Of a stretch of DNA of 64,000 nt, positions 16,524 through 25,760 are shown piece by piece. The notes below the pieces were generated by a model. That model did not search any database, was not told where the DNA came from, and saw nothing but the letters and a program-made list of their open reading frames with translations. A program made the translations under genes and the position numbers. The stretch covers positions 1,791,001 through 1,855,000 of the forward strand of contig NZ_CP092282.1 in the NCBI RefSeq assembly GCF_024972775.1, in the 5' to 3' direction. Origin of the DNA: Dehalobacter sp. DCM. GTDB taxonomy: Bacteria > Bacillota > Desulfitobacteriia > Desulfitobacteriales > Syntrophobotulaceae. Position 1 is the stretch's first letter. Each line of letters starts with the position of its first letter.

Positions 16524-17396
16524 ATGAATAATTACGGATTAAGTTTAGATTATAAAGAACAAAAAGAGTGGAGCAAGCCTCAAATGTGGCTGGAAATGGC
16601 AATCGGAGCAATCGCAGGAGGGCTTTTTATAACCTCTCTAATCTTTAAGTTTTCTTTGGGGGCGATAATCGCTGTACTTCTTATGTTATTAGGGAAAGGA
16701 TTACTCCTATTATCAGATCTTGGAAGGCCGGAACGGATGCTTAATATATTTTCCCGGCCAAAAGATTCCTGGATCAGCAAGGGGGCGTGGGGATTAATAC
16801 TCTTTGGAGTAACATCGGCAGTGAGTGTGGCACCGCTCGTCTTGCCAGGTCTATCTTGGCTGCCATGGGGAGGAGGTGGGAAAATACTCGGGATAATTGC
16901 GGGGGTGCTAGCCGCCTTCATGATGACATACGATGCCTACTTCCTATCCGAATCGAAGGGGGTGGAATTCTGGAATAATGGCGGTCTCCCCATGGTCTTC
17001 TTAACAAGTGCAGCGGTAGGAGGGATAGGCGCGTTCATGGTCTTGGCTCCGTTTAGCGGACTTGCCGTTGGAACAGGAACATTAGCCTTTATCAATACCG
17101 CTATTTTGGCTGCAACGGGGATTAGTCTTTATTCTTATCTGCGGTCGGCTGCTAGTGGTTCCGAAGGATCACAGGTTTCTATGCAATTGTTGATGAAGGG
17201 AAGAATATCTCCTGTATTCAAGACTGGTGTGGTTGGTGCAGGGATCGTAGTACCACTTTGCGTATCCATAGCGGCCGCATTGTTTGGCTGGATGCCATCC
17301 ATGGCTTGGCAAATCATCGGGATCCTGGAAATTGTAGGTGTTGTCTTCTTACGCTACAGTATCCTGAATGCAGGTGTCTATTCTCCGCAGGCATAA
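16524..17396 (+). CDS. NrfD/PsrC-like membrane anchor subunit
   Basis: A 290-residue integral membrane protein with about eight hydrophobic segments. The stretch LLSDLGRPERMLNIFSRP near residue 70-90 is the hallmark of the NrfD/polysulfide reductase subunit C family, which binds quinone and passes electrons to the FeS subunit. The C-terminus ends in LRYSILNAGVY, also typical. The start is ATG 16524 behind AAAGGAGAT; the TTG at 16506 lies ahead of it. With the ferredoxin and molybdoenzyme it makes a complete three-part CISM complex, but the catalytic part lacks an export signal, so it would face the cytoplasm. That resembles actinobacterial and clostridial cytoplasm-facing variants. Confidence 0.87.
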   Translation: MNNYGLSLDYKEQKEWSKPQMWLEMAIGAIAGGLFITSLIFKFSLGAIIAVLLMLLGKGLLLLSDLGRPERMLNIFSRPKDSWISKGAWGLILFGVTSAVSVAPLVLPGLSWLPWGGGGKILGIIAGVLAAFMMTYDAYFLSESKGVEFWNNGGLPMVFLTSAAVGGIGAFMVLAPFSGLAVGTGTLAFINTAILAATGISLYSYLRSAASGSEGSQVSMQLLMKGRISPVFKTGVVGAGIVVPLCVSIAAALFGWMPSMAWQIIGILEIVGVVFLRYSILNAGVYSPQA

Positions 17397-17425
17397 AAAA
17401 ATCATTGCATATCAATATATAGGGC

Positions 17426-17455
17426 GCCTGAGCCACCAAAAAAGGTGGTTCAGGC
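17426..17455 (+). terminator. Perfect 12-bp hairpin after the NrfD-like gene
   Basis: GCCTGAGCCACC pairs with GGTGGTTCAGGC (one G-T pair) around AAAAAA. There is no T run downstream, so termination is probable but not certain. The remaining 17456-17742 stretch is AT-rich with no gene; it should hold the promoter of the hdr operon, which I could not place. Confidence 0.6.
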
Positions 17456-17742
17456 ACAGCCTAAAATTGCAATTAAAGGCAAGGATAATCTGAAATCAAG
17501 CAAATATCTCCATTTATACTAGGTTTTCTTAGTGCTTAAAACAGATTACATCGGGAATATGCTTCCGGGGACTATATGATTTTCTCTTTATTATAATACT
17601 CTACAATGCATCAAGATAATTTTCTTCAGTTGGTTTTATTATATTTCATCAAATGAATGATAATATTTCAAACATTACAGACGGACAAGAATCGATAACG
17701 ATTTGAACATTTAAACAATAATACTGGGAGGAGAGAATCAGG

Positions 17743-17931
17743 ATGATTTCCATGAATGATATATTTCGATATAGAAGAGATCCACAAAAGCTAGCTGAAA
17801 TCTATCATGACAATGCTGAAGAATTTGAAAAACTAAAGAAAAAATATCCCAAATGGAAGGAAATAATTTCCAACTACGACCCCGATATATTGTCAAAATT
17901 GGAAGCAATGGGGGTACCGGTCAATAACTGA
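17743..17931 (+). CDS. Small hypothetical protein before hdrC
   Basis: A 62-residue protein preceded by GGAGGAGAG, a very strong ribosome site. It is charged and helical (RRDPQKLAEIYHDNAEEFEKL, then KKYPKWKEIISNYDP), with no cysteines and no membrane segment. It is not recognised. It lies 63 bases ahead of hdrC and is the first gene of the apparent hdr-flox operon, so it may be an accessory or assembly peptide of that complex. Confidence 0.6.
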   Translation: MISMNDIFRYRRDPQKLAEIYHDNAEEFEKLKKKYPKWKEIISNYDPDILSKLEAMGVPVNN

Positions 17932-17994
17932 TAAACTAGGTTGCTATCAATAGATGGTATATCGAAAGCAAGCTTAAATAAGGAGAAAGAGAGA

Positions 17995-18564
17995 ATGAGC
18001 AATTATAAAGTAGCATTCTTATCGGACCAGGCAGACCCTGATCTGGTAGAACGGTTAGAAGGCTGCAGAGCCGAGGCAAAAAAATGTTACCAATGCGGCA
18101 AATGCAGTGCTGGCTGCCCAGTTGCTTTTGCTATGGATAAGACGCCCAGGGAAATCATGCGGTACCTTCAGAACAATATGCTCGAAGAAGCATTGAACTC
18201 GCACACCATTTGGCTCTGTGCCACCTGTCTGACCTGTTCTGAGCGCTGCCCTCAAGAAGTCAACATTGCAGAGGTTATGGAAAGCTTAAGAATATTAGCC
18301 GGTGAAAACAGAATCGTTGCCGAAAGAAGAATCGATATTTTTCATCAAATGTTCCTGAAGTATGTCGAGGAATTTGGAAGGGTATACGAGCTTGGCCTAA
18401 TTCTCGGTTCCAATTTAGTAGGGCTTCAGCCTTTCAAAGATGTTCAATTTGGCCTTCCAATATTTACAAGGGGAAAAATCGATCCATTTCCTCCTCGGAT
18501 AGAATCTAATACTGAAGTCAAAAAGATATTCGAAAATGTCCGAAGAAGAGGTGGAAACGTATGA
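17995..18564 (+). CDS. hdrC: Heterodisulfide reductase subunit C-like
   Basis: A 189-residue HdrC-type electron carrier with two [4Fe-4S] clusters: CYQCGKCSAGCP (about residue 29) and CATCLTCSERCP (about 75). The start is ATG 17995 behind AAGGAG; the upstream in-frame ATG-like start at 17941 has no ribosome site. It overlaps hdrB by four bases (ATGA). In Hdr complexes HdrC carries electrons from HdrA to the catalytic HdrB. It is soluble here; there is no membrane HdrE. Confidence 0.93.
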   Translation: MSNYKVAFLSDQADPDLVERLEGCRAEAKKCYQCGKCSAGCPVAFAMDKTPREIMRYLQNNMLEEALNSHTIWLCATCLTCSERCPQEVNIAEVMESLRILAGENRIVAERRIDIFHQMFLKYVEEFGRVYELGLILGSNLVGLQPFKDVQFGLPIFTRGKIDPFPPRIESNTEVKKIFENVRRRGGNV

Positions 18565-19442
18565 GATATGCATATTATCCGGGGTGTTCTCTAAGTTCAA
18601 CAGGGCAGGAATATGATATGTCGACGAAAGAAATAGCCGAGATTCTAGATATTGAACTTTGGGAGATCCCGGGATGGAATTGCTGCGGCGCATCAAGCGC
18701 CCACCTGACCGATCACTTGCTCTCTTTGGCCCTTCCGGCCAGAAACATGGCCATAGCTGAAAAAGAAGGATTGGATGTGCTCATCCCTTGCGCAGCCTGT
18801 TATGCACGCAGTAAAGCGGCAGAACTGGCAGTCAAAGAATCGAAAGAAATGAGAACCGCCATTGAAGAGACTATTGAGCGTCCATATGAAGGTAGAGCAA
18901 AAGCAAAATCTATTCTTGACGTTCTGGCCAATGACATTGACATCGAAAAAATTAAAGAGAATATTGATACGCCGTTAAAAGGAATCAAAGCGGCATGTTA
19001 TTATGGTTGCTTGCTGGTTCGTCCGAAAGCAGTTAGATTTGACGATCCTGAAGATCCGCAATCGATGGATAAAGTCATCCAAACTTTGGGCGGCGAGAGC
19101 GTGGACTGGGCGTTCAAAACAGAATGCTGCGGTGCTTCGCATGCAACGACCAAAGGAATAGTCGGGCTGCCGATGATCGAAAGAATACTTATCGCGGCTA
19201 AAGAAGCCGGCGCCAATTGTGTCGTTACAGCATGCCCGATGTGTATGAACAATCTGGATATGCGGCAGGAACAAATCGAAAAAGAAAAAAATTATCTATT
19301 GGATCTTCCCGTCTTCTACATCACCGAGCTAATGGGACTGGCCTTTGGGGTCGAACCGAAAGAACTGGGTATAGACAGACACTTTAAAGATGCCCTGACA
19401 CTTGTTAATGATATCTTAGAAGAAGGGGGGAGAACACTATGA
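18561..19442 (+). CDS. hdrB: Heterodisulfide reductase subunit B-like
   Basis: A 293-residue protein with two CCG domains that in HdrB hold noncubane [4Fe-4S] clusters at the disulfide-reducing site. The first domain has YYPGCSLSS, WNCCGASSAH and PCAACYARS; the second has ACYYGCLLVRPK, TECCGASHAT and TACPMCMNN. All cysteines of both sites appear present. The true substrate in non-methanogens is not CoM-S-S-CoB and is unknown; DsrC-like or small thiols have been proposed. Start and stop overlap hdrC and hdrA by four bases each, so the proteins are made in step. Confidence 0.94.
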   Translation: MRYAYYPGCSLSSTGQEYDMSTKEIAEILDIELWEIPGWNCCGASSAHLTDHLLSLALPARNMAIAEKEGLDVLIPCAACYARSKAAELAVKESKEMRTAIEETIERPYEGRAKAKSILDVLANDIDIEKIKENIDTPLKGIKAACYYGCLLVRPKAVRFDDPEDPQSMDKVIQTLGGESVDWAFKTECCGASHATTKGIVGLPMIERILIAAKEAGANCVVTACPMCMNNLDMRQEQIEKEKNYLLDLPVFYITELMGLAFGVEPKELGIDRHFKDALTLVNDILEEGGRTL

Positions 19443-21421
19443 AACGTGTCGGTGTATTCGTATGTCACTGTGGTACCAATATCGCGGGAGTCGTGGATGT
19501 TGCGCGAGTCGCCGAAGAATCAAGGGATTTTCCGGGAGTCGAATATGCAGCAGATTATAAATATATGTGTTCGGAACCCGGACAGGACCTGATCATTAAG
19601 GCCATCAAAGAACACAAACTGGATCGGATTGTTGTGGCCGCCTGTTCCCCGCGGATGCATGAGAATACATTTCGTAAATGCATAGAAAAAGCCGGAATCA
19701 ACGGATATTTTGTAGAAATTGCCAATATTCGGGAACATTGTTCCTGGGTGCATACCACTGAAAAAGAAAAAGCAACCGAAAAAGCCATAGATTTGGTCAG
19801 AATGGCTGTAGCCAAAGCGATTAAGGACGCGCCTCTGCAAAAAGCCACTATCCCTGTTACGGACAGGGCGCTCATTATCGGCGGCGGCATCGCCGGTATC
19901 CAGGCGGCTATAGACTTAGCCAATGCTGGGCATGTAGTGGACATCGTCGAGAAAGGACCCTCCATCGGCGGTAAAATGGCGCAGATCGATAAAACATTCC
20001 CGACCTTGGACTGCTCAGCCTGTATTCTGACACCCAAAATGGTGGAAGCCTCCGGCCATCCAAATATTAATTTGCTGACTTACTCCGAAATTGAGAAAGT
20101 TGAAGGCTATGTCGGCAACTTTAATGTCACGATCAAAAAGAAAGCCAGGTCAGTCCGGATGGATGTTTGTACAGGCTGCGGCATCTGCACGGAAAAATGC
20201 CCGATCAAAACAGAAAGCGAATTTGAACTGGGGATGTCGCAAAGAAGAGTGATATATACGCCGTTCCCGCAGGCGATCCCGAATAAACCGGTTATCGACA
20301 GGACAAAATGCACCTTTTTCAAGAACGGTAAATGCGGAATCTGCAGCAGAGTATGCGCGGCAAACGCCATTGATTTTGAGCAGCAGGATGAATTTTTAGT
20401 CGAAAAGTATGGTGCCATCATCGTGGCCACAGGTTTTGAACTCTTTGATTATTCCGTATACGGCGAATATGGTTACGGAAAATACCCGGATGTCATCACC
20501 GGACTACAATTTGAAAGACTTGTGAACGCATCAGGCCCTACAGCAGGAAAAATTAAAAGGCCTTCGGATCATCAGGAACCGAAAAACGTGGTCTTTATTA
20601 AATGCGTCGGCTCCAGAGATATAGCAAAAGGAAAGAGCTACTGTTCCAAAACGTGCTGCATGTACACCGCAAAACATGCCACCCTGGTCAGTGAAAAAAT
20701 CAAAGATGCGAAAGTCTATATCTTCTATATGGATGTACGCACAGCAGGAAAAGGATATGATGAGTTCTACAATCGCACCAGGGAGAATTATAATGCCAAC
20801 TATATCCGCGGCCGGGTATCCAAAATATATCAAAGCGGAGATAAGCTGATTGTCCGCGGTGAAGATACATTGATATCGCAGCCGGTTGAAATTGAAGCCG
20901 ATCTCGTAGTTCTGGCTACAGCAATGGTGCCCCAGTTGGATGCTGCAGCGCTGGCCCAAAGAATTGGTATCGGTTATGACAAGGATCTATGGTATACGGA
21001 AGCGCACCCCAAACTGGCTCCGGTGGAAACCCACTCTCAGGGTATCTATCTGGCAGGCACCTGCCAGGGCCCCAAAGATATACCGGAGACTGTGGCTCAA
21101 GCTAGTGCAGCGGCAGCAAAGGCCTGTGGATTGTTATCCAAAACAGAGATGCTCACCGAACCCATTGTATCAGCCGTGGATGAAAAGACCTGTGCCGGCT
21201 GCGGATTGTGCGTGCCGATCTGTCCCTATAAAGCGATTGACATGAAGGCGATTCAGGAGCGCGTCCAAGGAATAACTATTGAGAGAAAAGTTGCCGACGT
21301 TAACAGCAGCCTGTGCCAGGGATGCGGAGCATGTACCGTAGCCTGCCGTTCGGCGTCAATTGGCTTAAAACACTTTACTGATGAACAAATCCTGGCGGAG
21401 GTGAATGCGCTGTGTCTATGA
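19439..21421 (+). CDS. hdrA: Heterodisulfide reductase subunit A-like, flavin bifurcation subunit
   Basis: A 660-residue HdrA. It has an N-terminal region with CHCGTNI, then the FAD-binding Rossmann motif IIGGGIAGIQAA (about residue 142) with the HdrA signature KTFPTLDCSACILTPKM. An inserted ferredoxin module has CTGCGICTEKCP and CTFFKNGKCGICSRVC, and a C-terminal ferredoxin has CAGCGLCVPICP and CQGCGACTVAC. In methanogens HdrA carries the bifurcating FAD. It overlaps hdrB by four bases and the MvhD-type gene by ten. With FloxABCD it should couple NADH oxidation to ferredoxin and disulfide reduction. Confidence 0.95.
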   Translation: MKRVGVFVCHCGTNIAGVVDVARVAEESRDFPGVEYAADYKYMCSEPGQDLIIKAIKEHKLDRIVVAACSPRMHENTFRKCIEKAGINGYFVEIANIREHCSWVHTTEKEKATEKAIDLVRMAVAKAIKDAPLQKATIPVTDRALIIGGGIAGIQAAIDLANAGHVVDIVEKGPSIGGKMAQIDKTFPTLDCSACILTPKMVEASGHPNINLLTYSEIEKVEGYVGNFNVTIKKKARSVRMDVCTGCGICTEKCPIKTESEFELGMSQRRVIYTPFPQAIPNKPVIDRTKCTFFKNGKCGICSRVCAANAIDFEQQDEFLVEKYGAIIVATGFELFDYSVYGEYGYGKYPDVITGLQFERLVNASGPTAGKIKRPSDHQEPKNVVFIKCVGSRDIAKGKSYCSKTCCMYTAKHATLVSEKIKDAKVYIFYMDVRTAGKGYDEFYNRTRENYNANYIRGRVSKIYQSGDKLIVRGEDTLISQPVEIEADLVVLATAMVPQLDAAALAQRIGIGYDKDLWYTEAHPKLAPVETHSQGIYLAGTCQGPKDIPETVAQASAAAAKACGLLSKTEMLTEPIVSAVDEKTCAGCGLCVPICPYKAIDMKAIQERVQGITIERKVADVNSSLCQGCGACTVACRSASIGLKHFTDEQILAEVNALCL

Positions 21422-21858
21422 AACAAGAAGAAAAAGAATGGGAACCAAAAATCCTGGTATTTGCCTGCAATTGGTGCACCTATGCCGGTGCGGACCTGAC
21501 AGGCCTCTCGCGGCTGCAGTACCCGCCTAATGTCAGGATCTTAAGAGTACCTTGTTCAGGTCGTGTTAACCCGCAATTTGTGATCAAAGCCTTTCAGAAC
21601 GGTGTCGACGGCGTTTTAGTTGCCGGATGCCATCCTGGCGATTGCCATTATCATACGGGAAATTATTTTACCCGGCGCCGCTTCCTGCTGATGAGACGGC
21701 TAATGGCGTTTATCGGAATGGAACCGGAAAGATTCCAGAACCGTTGGATTTCCGCAGCGGAAGCTCCCAAATTTAAACAGACCATGACAGACATCACGGA
21801 AGAGATCCGGGCCCTCGGACCGAACAGAAAGTTGAGGAATACGCAATGGAACAGTTAA
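21412..21858 (+). CDS. floxD: MvhD-type iron-sulfur protein (FloxD)
   Basis: A 148-residue [2Fe-2S] protein of the MvhD/FlpD family, which links the electron-input module to HdrA. Visible cysteines lie in VFACNWCTYAGADL, RVPCSGRV and GCHPGDCHY. The start is GTG 21412, eight bases after GGAGGTG inside the end of hdrA; ATG 21418 is the alternative. Its 3' end overlaps the next gene by 13 bases. In Flox-Hdr clusters such as that of Desulfovibrio vulgaris the same protein is called FloxD. Confidence 0.88.
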   Translation: MSMKQEEKEWEPKILVFACNWCTYAGADLTGLSRLQYPPNVRILRVPCSGRVNPQFVIKAFQNGVDGVLVAGCHPGDCHYHTGNYFTRRRFLLMRRLMAFIGMEPERFQNRWISAAEAPKFKQTMTDITEEIRALGPNRKLRNTQWNS

Positions 21859-22733
21859 ACACGAAGATGAGAGAACTTGCCGGAGAGCTTTTGGAAAAGC
21901 AAGAAGCCAAATTGGTCATCGGCTGGGAAAAAGGCAACCATAGCTATATCTCGACCCCCGCGTTTATCTCGGATACCAAAGATGTGGATCGTCTGGTCTG
22001 GGATGAATACTGTTCAGCCAATTTGGCAAAATACCTCATTGACTATCGGGATCAGGAGGGGAAAGTGGCCGTTTTTGTTAAAGGCTGTGATGCCAGGGGC
22101 ATGAACAGACTACTTCAGGACAACCAAATCAAAAGGGAAAAGATTATTTTGATCGGTCTGTCCTGTCCGGGGATGAAAGATGATAAAGCAGCGGAGAAAG
22201 ACGGAGATAACGCGGAAATTCCTATGCTCAAGAAATGCAGGGAATGCCGTTACCCGACAGCGGTGGTTTATGATCAATTCTTGGGTGAAAATACCGTACA
22301 GAAGGAAATCCCGCCCAAAGCCTTCGCTGATGTCCAAGCTGTCGAGAATTTAAATCCGGATCAAAAATACGAATACTTTACCTCCAATTATGAAAAATGC
22401 CTGCGTTGCAATGCCTGCCGCAATGTTTGCCCGGCCTGCAACTGCAGGGACTGCATCTTCGATCACAGCTCGAAAGGCTGGCTGGGAAAAGCCAACGACA
22501 TTTCCGACAATATGTTTTTTGCACTGACAAGGGCCATGCATGTGGCCGGAAGATGTATCGACTGCGGCGAGTGTGAAAGAGTGTGCCCGGCGGATATCCC
22601 TATCATGCTCTTAAACAGGAAACTCATTCAGGATATTGACAATCTCTTTGGTGAAAACGAAGCAGGTCTCGATCCGGAGAAACGCCTCCCGCTCGGTGCG
22701 TTCGAATATACGGATCCTGAAGAATTTATGTAG
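21846..22733 (+). CDS. floxC: FloxC-like iron-sulfur protein
   Basis: A 295-residue protein with an N-terminal half typical of the F420-dehydrogenase beta-subunit group (KGCDARGMNRLLQDN near residue 80) and a C-terminal ferredoxin region with CLRCNACRNVCP, CNCRDCIF and CIDCGECERVCPADIP. The many cysteines suggest two cubane clusters plus an extra site. Its place between floxD and the second FeS protein matches floxABCD-hdrABC clusters; which of the two is FloxB and which FloxC is inferred from order and from recalled likeness. It should relay electrons from the NADH-oxidising FloxA. Confidence 0.75.
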   Translation: MEQLNTKMRELAGELLEKQEAKLVIGWEKGNHSYISTPAFISDTKDVDRLVWDEYCSANLAKYLIDYRDQEGKVAVFVKGCDARGMNRLLQDNQIKREKIILIGLSCPGMKDDKAAEKDGDNAEIPMLKKCRECRYPTAVVYDQFLGENTVQKEIPPKAFADVQAVENLNPDQKYEYFTSNYEKCLRCNACRNVCPACNCRDCIFDHSSKGWLGKANDISDNMFFALTRAMHVAGRCIDCGECERVCPADIPIMLLNRKLIQDIDNLFGENEAGLDPEKRLPLGAFEYTDPEEFM

Positions 22734-22744
22734 GAGGTGGAAAG

Positions 22745-23737
22745 ATGCTGGCGATTGAAAAAAATAAACTGAAAGACTTGCTGGAGATCCTAGCCAGAGA
22801 GTATCAGGTGATGGTACCGGCAAAAACAAAAGATGCGTCAGGCTTTATTCCTTATGAGAAAACGGCTGAAATCATGCTCGAGGAAAACACCTTCTGTTCT
22901 CCAAAGCAGCTCTTCTTCCCGCAAACGGAAAAAATGTACGCAATTACAGCCAATAGGGATAGCATGGAAATCGTGAGTGCCTCTGTCAGCAATGAAAAAC
23001 GCTTGCTTTTTGGGGTTAGGTCATGCGATTTGAAAAGCCTGGAGTGTTTGGATAAAGTCTTTTTAGAAAAAGGGTATGTGGACGAATTTTATAAGGCGCG
23101 CCGGGAGAACACGGCCATCATCGCATTGAATTGTACCCGAACAATGCCGAATTGTTTCTGTTATGCTATGGATGTCGATCCTCAAAATGGTAAGGGAGCT
23201 GATATTCAGGCTTACCAGTCGGCTGAACTGATTGGATTTGAAGCTGTAACGGAAAAAGGGAAGAAAATCCTTGAAACAATAAAAAGCCTTTTGTCCGAAA
23301 ACGAGATTCAAGAACCGGCGTCCCTGGAATTCAAACTGAAAGCAGATGCAGAAGGGCTTTCTGAGAAACTTAAAAGCATGTTTGATTCCCTGGTATGGGA
23401 AGAAGTATCCAGAAAATGTCTAAACTGCGGAGCATGCTCGTATACCTGTCCAACCTGCCACTGCTTTGATATCTCCCAGGATACTAAAGGAGAAACGATT
23501 AATAAATTTCGCTGCTGGGATTCCTGCATGTTTGGCGAATATACGATGATGGCAGGCGGGCATAATCCCAGACCCGGAAAAAAAGAAAGAGTCCGCAACC
23601 GATTTCTGCATAAATTGAACTATTTCCCAGAACGGTACGGTATGCTGCAGTGTACCGGCTGTGGGAGATGTATTGGCGTTTGTCCGGTAGGTATGGATAT
23701 AACCTCCGTCATGCGGATGATTAAGGAGGCAGAATAG
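22745..23737 (+). CDS. floxB: FloxB-like iron-sulfur protein (AsrA-related)
   Basis: A 330-residue protein resembling the anaerobic sulfite reductase A subunit. The N-terminal part has GVRSCDLKSLECLDKVF (about residue 90-106) and the C-terminal part two ferredoxin motifs, CLNCGACSYTCPTCHC and CTGCGRCIGVCPVG. It starts 11 bases after floxC with GGAGGTGG and ends where floxA begins. With FloxA it makes an input module much like AsrAB. Confidence 0.78.
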   Translation: MLAIEKNKLKDLLEILAREYQVMVPAKTKDASGFIPYEKTAEIMLEENTFCSPKQLFFPQTEKMYAITANRDSMEIVSASVSNEKRLLFGVRSCDLKSLECLDKVFLEKGYVDEFYKARRENTAIIALNCTRTMPNCFCYAMDVDPQNGKGADIQAYQSAELIGFEAVTEKGKKILETIKSLLSENEIQEPASLEFKLKADAEGLSEKLKSMFDSLVWEEVSRKCLNCGACSYTCPTCHCFDISQDTKGETINKFRCWDSCMFGEYTMMAGGHNPRPGKKERVRNRFLHKLNYFPERYGMLQCTGCGRCIGVCPVGMDITSVMRMIKEAE

Positions 23738-24679
23738 ATGTCACAACGCGAAAATAATAACAACAAAAGCAAAAAAATGGATCAAACTCCGATCCAAACT
23801 GAAGTCCAGGTTCAAGTCGAAGAACAGAGCCAATGCACGTGCAGTGACTCGCATAACCATAATCATCAAGGCAATGCGCTGATTCCGGTTTGTGCCAAAA
23901 TTATTAAGATCGTGCAGGAAACTTCGGATGTCAAGACCTTTTATATCAGCACCCTGGATGATAAGAAGCCTTTTGACCCGCAGCCTGGGCAGCTGGGGAT
24001 GCTATCCTTTGGCCAGTACGGTGAAGCCATGTTTTCAGTGACCAATAAGGGCGAAAACCATATTGAAATGGCCATTAAGGCCGTGGGGGAACTGACCTTT
24101 GCGCTGCACGAAGCAGAAGTCGGCCAATTGGTCGGAATCCGGGGGCCTTATGGCAACGGATTCCCTCTGGAATACTGCAAAGGTAAGGATATCCTGATTA
24201 TCGGGGGTGGCATCGGGCTGGCCCCGGTTCGGAGCTTGGTCATGCATTGTCTAAAAAACCGTGCGGATTATGGTAAGCTCACTATCTTGTACGGGGCAAG
24301 ATCCAAAGACGATCTGTGCTTCAAAGAAGACTTGTTTACGAACTGGCGGGATCTGTCCAATACGGATTTATTCGTAACCATCGACAAAGCAGAAGAAGGG
24401 TGGGACGGTCACGTTGGTTTTGTTCCTTCCTATGTCGAAGAACTGGCGTTTAAACCACAGGTTGCGGTCGTCTGCGGGCCGCCGGTGATGATAAAGTTTA
24501 CCCTGCCGACGCTGCAAAAGCTTGGTTTCCCGGATAAGGATATTATTACAACGCTTGAAATGCGTATGAAATGCGGAATCGGTAAGTGCGGCCGTTGTAA
24601 TATCGGTTCCAAATATGTCTGTCTTGACGGACCGGTATTCACAATGGAACAAATGAAAGAGCTGCCGCCGGAGTATTAG
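23738..24679 (+). CDS. floxA: FloxA-like NAD(P)H/FAD-binding reductase
   Basis: A 313-residue ferredoxin-NADP-reductase-fold protein like AsrB, PyrK and HydG. Residues 1-45 form an unusual polar tail with CTCSDSHNHNH, a possible metal-binding stretch not needed by the family. FAD binding is around PGQLGMLSFGQYGEAMF, NAD(P) binding at ILIIGGGIGLAPVRS and CGPPVMI, and the C-terminal [2Fe-2S] set is MKCGIGKCGRCNIG...VCLDGPVF. It should oxidise NADH and feed FloxB/C, then FloxD and HdrA. It is the last gene of the hdr-flox operon. Confidence 0.85.
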   Translation: MSQRENNNNKSKKMDQTPIQTEVQVQVEEQSQCTCSDSHNHNHQGNALIPVCAKIIKIVQETSDVKTFYISTLDDKKPFDPQPGQLGMLSFGQYGEAMFSVTNKGENHIEMAIKAVGELTFALHEAEVGQLVGIRGPYGNGFPLEYCKGKDILIIGGGIGLAPVRSLVMHCLKNRADYGKLTILYGARSKDDLCFKEDLFTNWRDLSNTDLFVTIDKAEEGWDGHVGFVPSYVEELAFKPQVAVVCGPPVMIKFTLPTLQKLGFPDKDIITTLEMRMKCGIGKCGRCNIGSKYVCLDGPVFTMEQMKELPPEY

Positions 24680-24840
24680 TGGAGGTACTTTGTAAGAAGA
24701 ATACTATTTGCAGTGAAAAATACTATTGAGAGTCTAAGTAAAACTTATGCGGCGCCTCCTCATGCAGAGCCGTAGATATAAGATATATATTAACATTTGT
24801 AGCTTTTAAACATATGGACAGTTATTAAAGGGGTTGCAAA

Positions 24841-25704
24841 ATGCATAATGAACTTGATTTGGATAATCAAAACAAAGATGTTAATCATTCACAAGACAAT
24901 AATTCAGAGGTTACCGTAACTGAAGTCCTCAAAATCGATGGGCCTGAGATGCAGGTCAAAGCCGAACAGGTTGTGGTAGAAGCAGCACTTACTGTCTATC
25001 TGAATAACAAGGAATTTGTGACGCTTGTTTGTACCCCCAGCCAGGTTGAAGAATTGGTTGTCGGTTTTTTGTGTTCCGAAGGGATTATCAGCCATTTCGA
25101 CGAGCTAAAAAAAGTTACTGTAGATTCTCACCTGGGTCTTGTCTGGGTTGAAACTAAAAAAGAGAACACTCTTAGCGAAAATTTGTTTTTGAAACGGTAT
25201 ATCACTTCCTGCTGTGGCAAAGGTCGGACTTCCTTCTACTATGCTAATGATGCCAGGATGACCAAAAAACTGGATAGCCGTTTGCAAGTGACTTCCAGTG
25301 ATATCAGTCAGTATATTAACTTTTTGGAAGAGAAATCCGATCTATTCCACCAAACCGGAGGGGTGCACGGCGGAGGGATCATATCCAATGGCAAACTTGA
25401 AATTTATGCAATGGACATTGGACGGCATAATGTACTTGATAAACTAAGTGGATGGGCCTTGATAGAAGGAATCAAACTATTAGAGAAAGTTATTGTATTC
25501 AGTGGCCGTATTTCGTCCGAAATCTTGATAAAGACGGGGAAAATGGGATGCCCAATTTTGATAGGTGTTTCCGCCCCGACAAATTTGGCGCTTGAGTTGG
25601 CTGAAGAACTTGGAATTACAGTGGTCGGATTTGCCCGGCAAAACCGGATGAATATTTATACCCATCCTGAACGCGTCATTATCTCAGAAAGATTGTCTTT
25701 TTGA
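24841..25704 (+). CDS. fdhD: FdhD-type sulfurtransferase for molybdoenzyme maturation
   Basis: A 287-residue FdhD protein, which in E. coli passes sulfur from IscS to the Mo cofactor of formate dehydrogenase. HQTGGVHGGGI, DIGRHNVLDKLSGWAL, FSGRISSEI and PILIGVSAPTNLA are family hallmarks. The sulfur-relay motif that reads CxxC in E. coli reads SCCGKG here, with two adjacent cysteines and Gly in place of the second relay Cys. Some Firmicutes appear to share this. With no formate dehydrogenase in the window, its client is likely the molybdoenzyme at 11403. The preceding 161-bp gap has no other feature. Confidence 0.9.
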   Translation: MHNELDLDNQNKDVNHSQDNNSEVTVTEVLKIDGPEMQVKAEQVVVEAALTVYLNNKEFVTLVCTPSQVEELVVGFLCSEGIISHFDELKKVTVDSHLGLVWVETKKENTLSENLFLKRYITSCCGKGRTSFYYANDARMTKKLDSRLQVTSSDISQYINFLEEKSDLFHQTGGVHGGGIISNGKLEIYAMDIGRHNVLDKLSGWALIEGIKLLEKVIVFSGRISSEILIKTGKMGCPILIGVSAPTNLALELAEELGITVVGFARQNRMNIYTHPERVIISERLSF

Positions 25705-25760
25705 AAGCAGGGAGCTAAATTCGACCATGATTGTTTACTGTAAAGGAAGGGGTATGCAAT

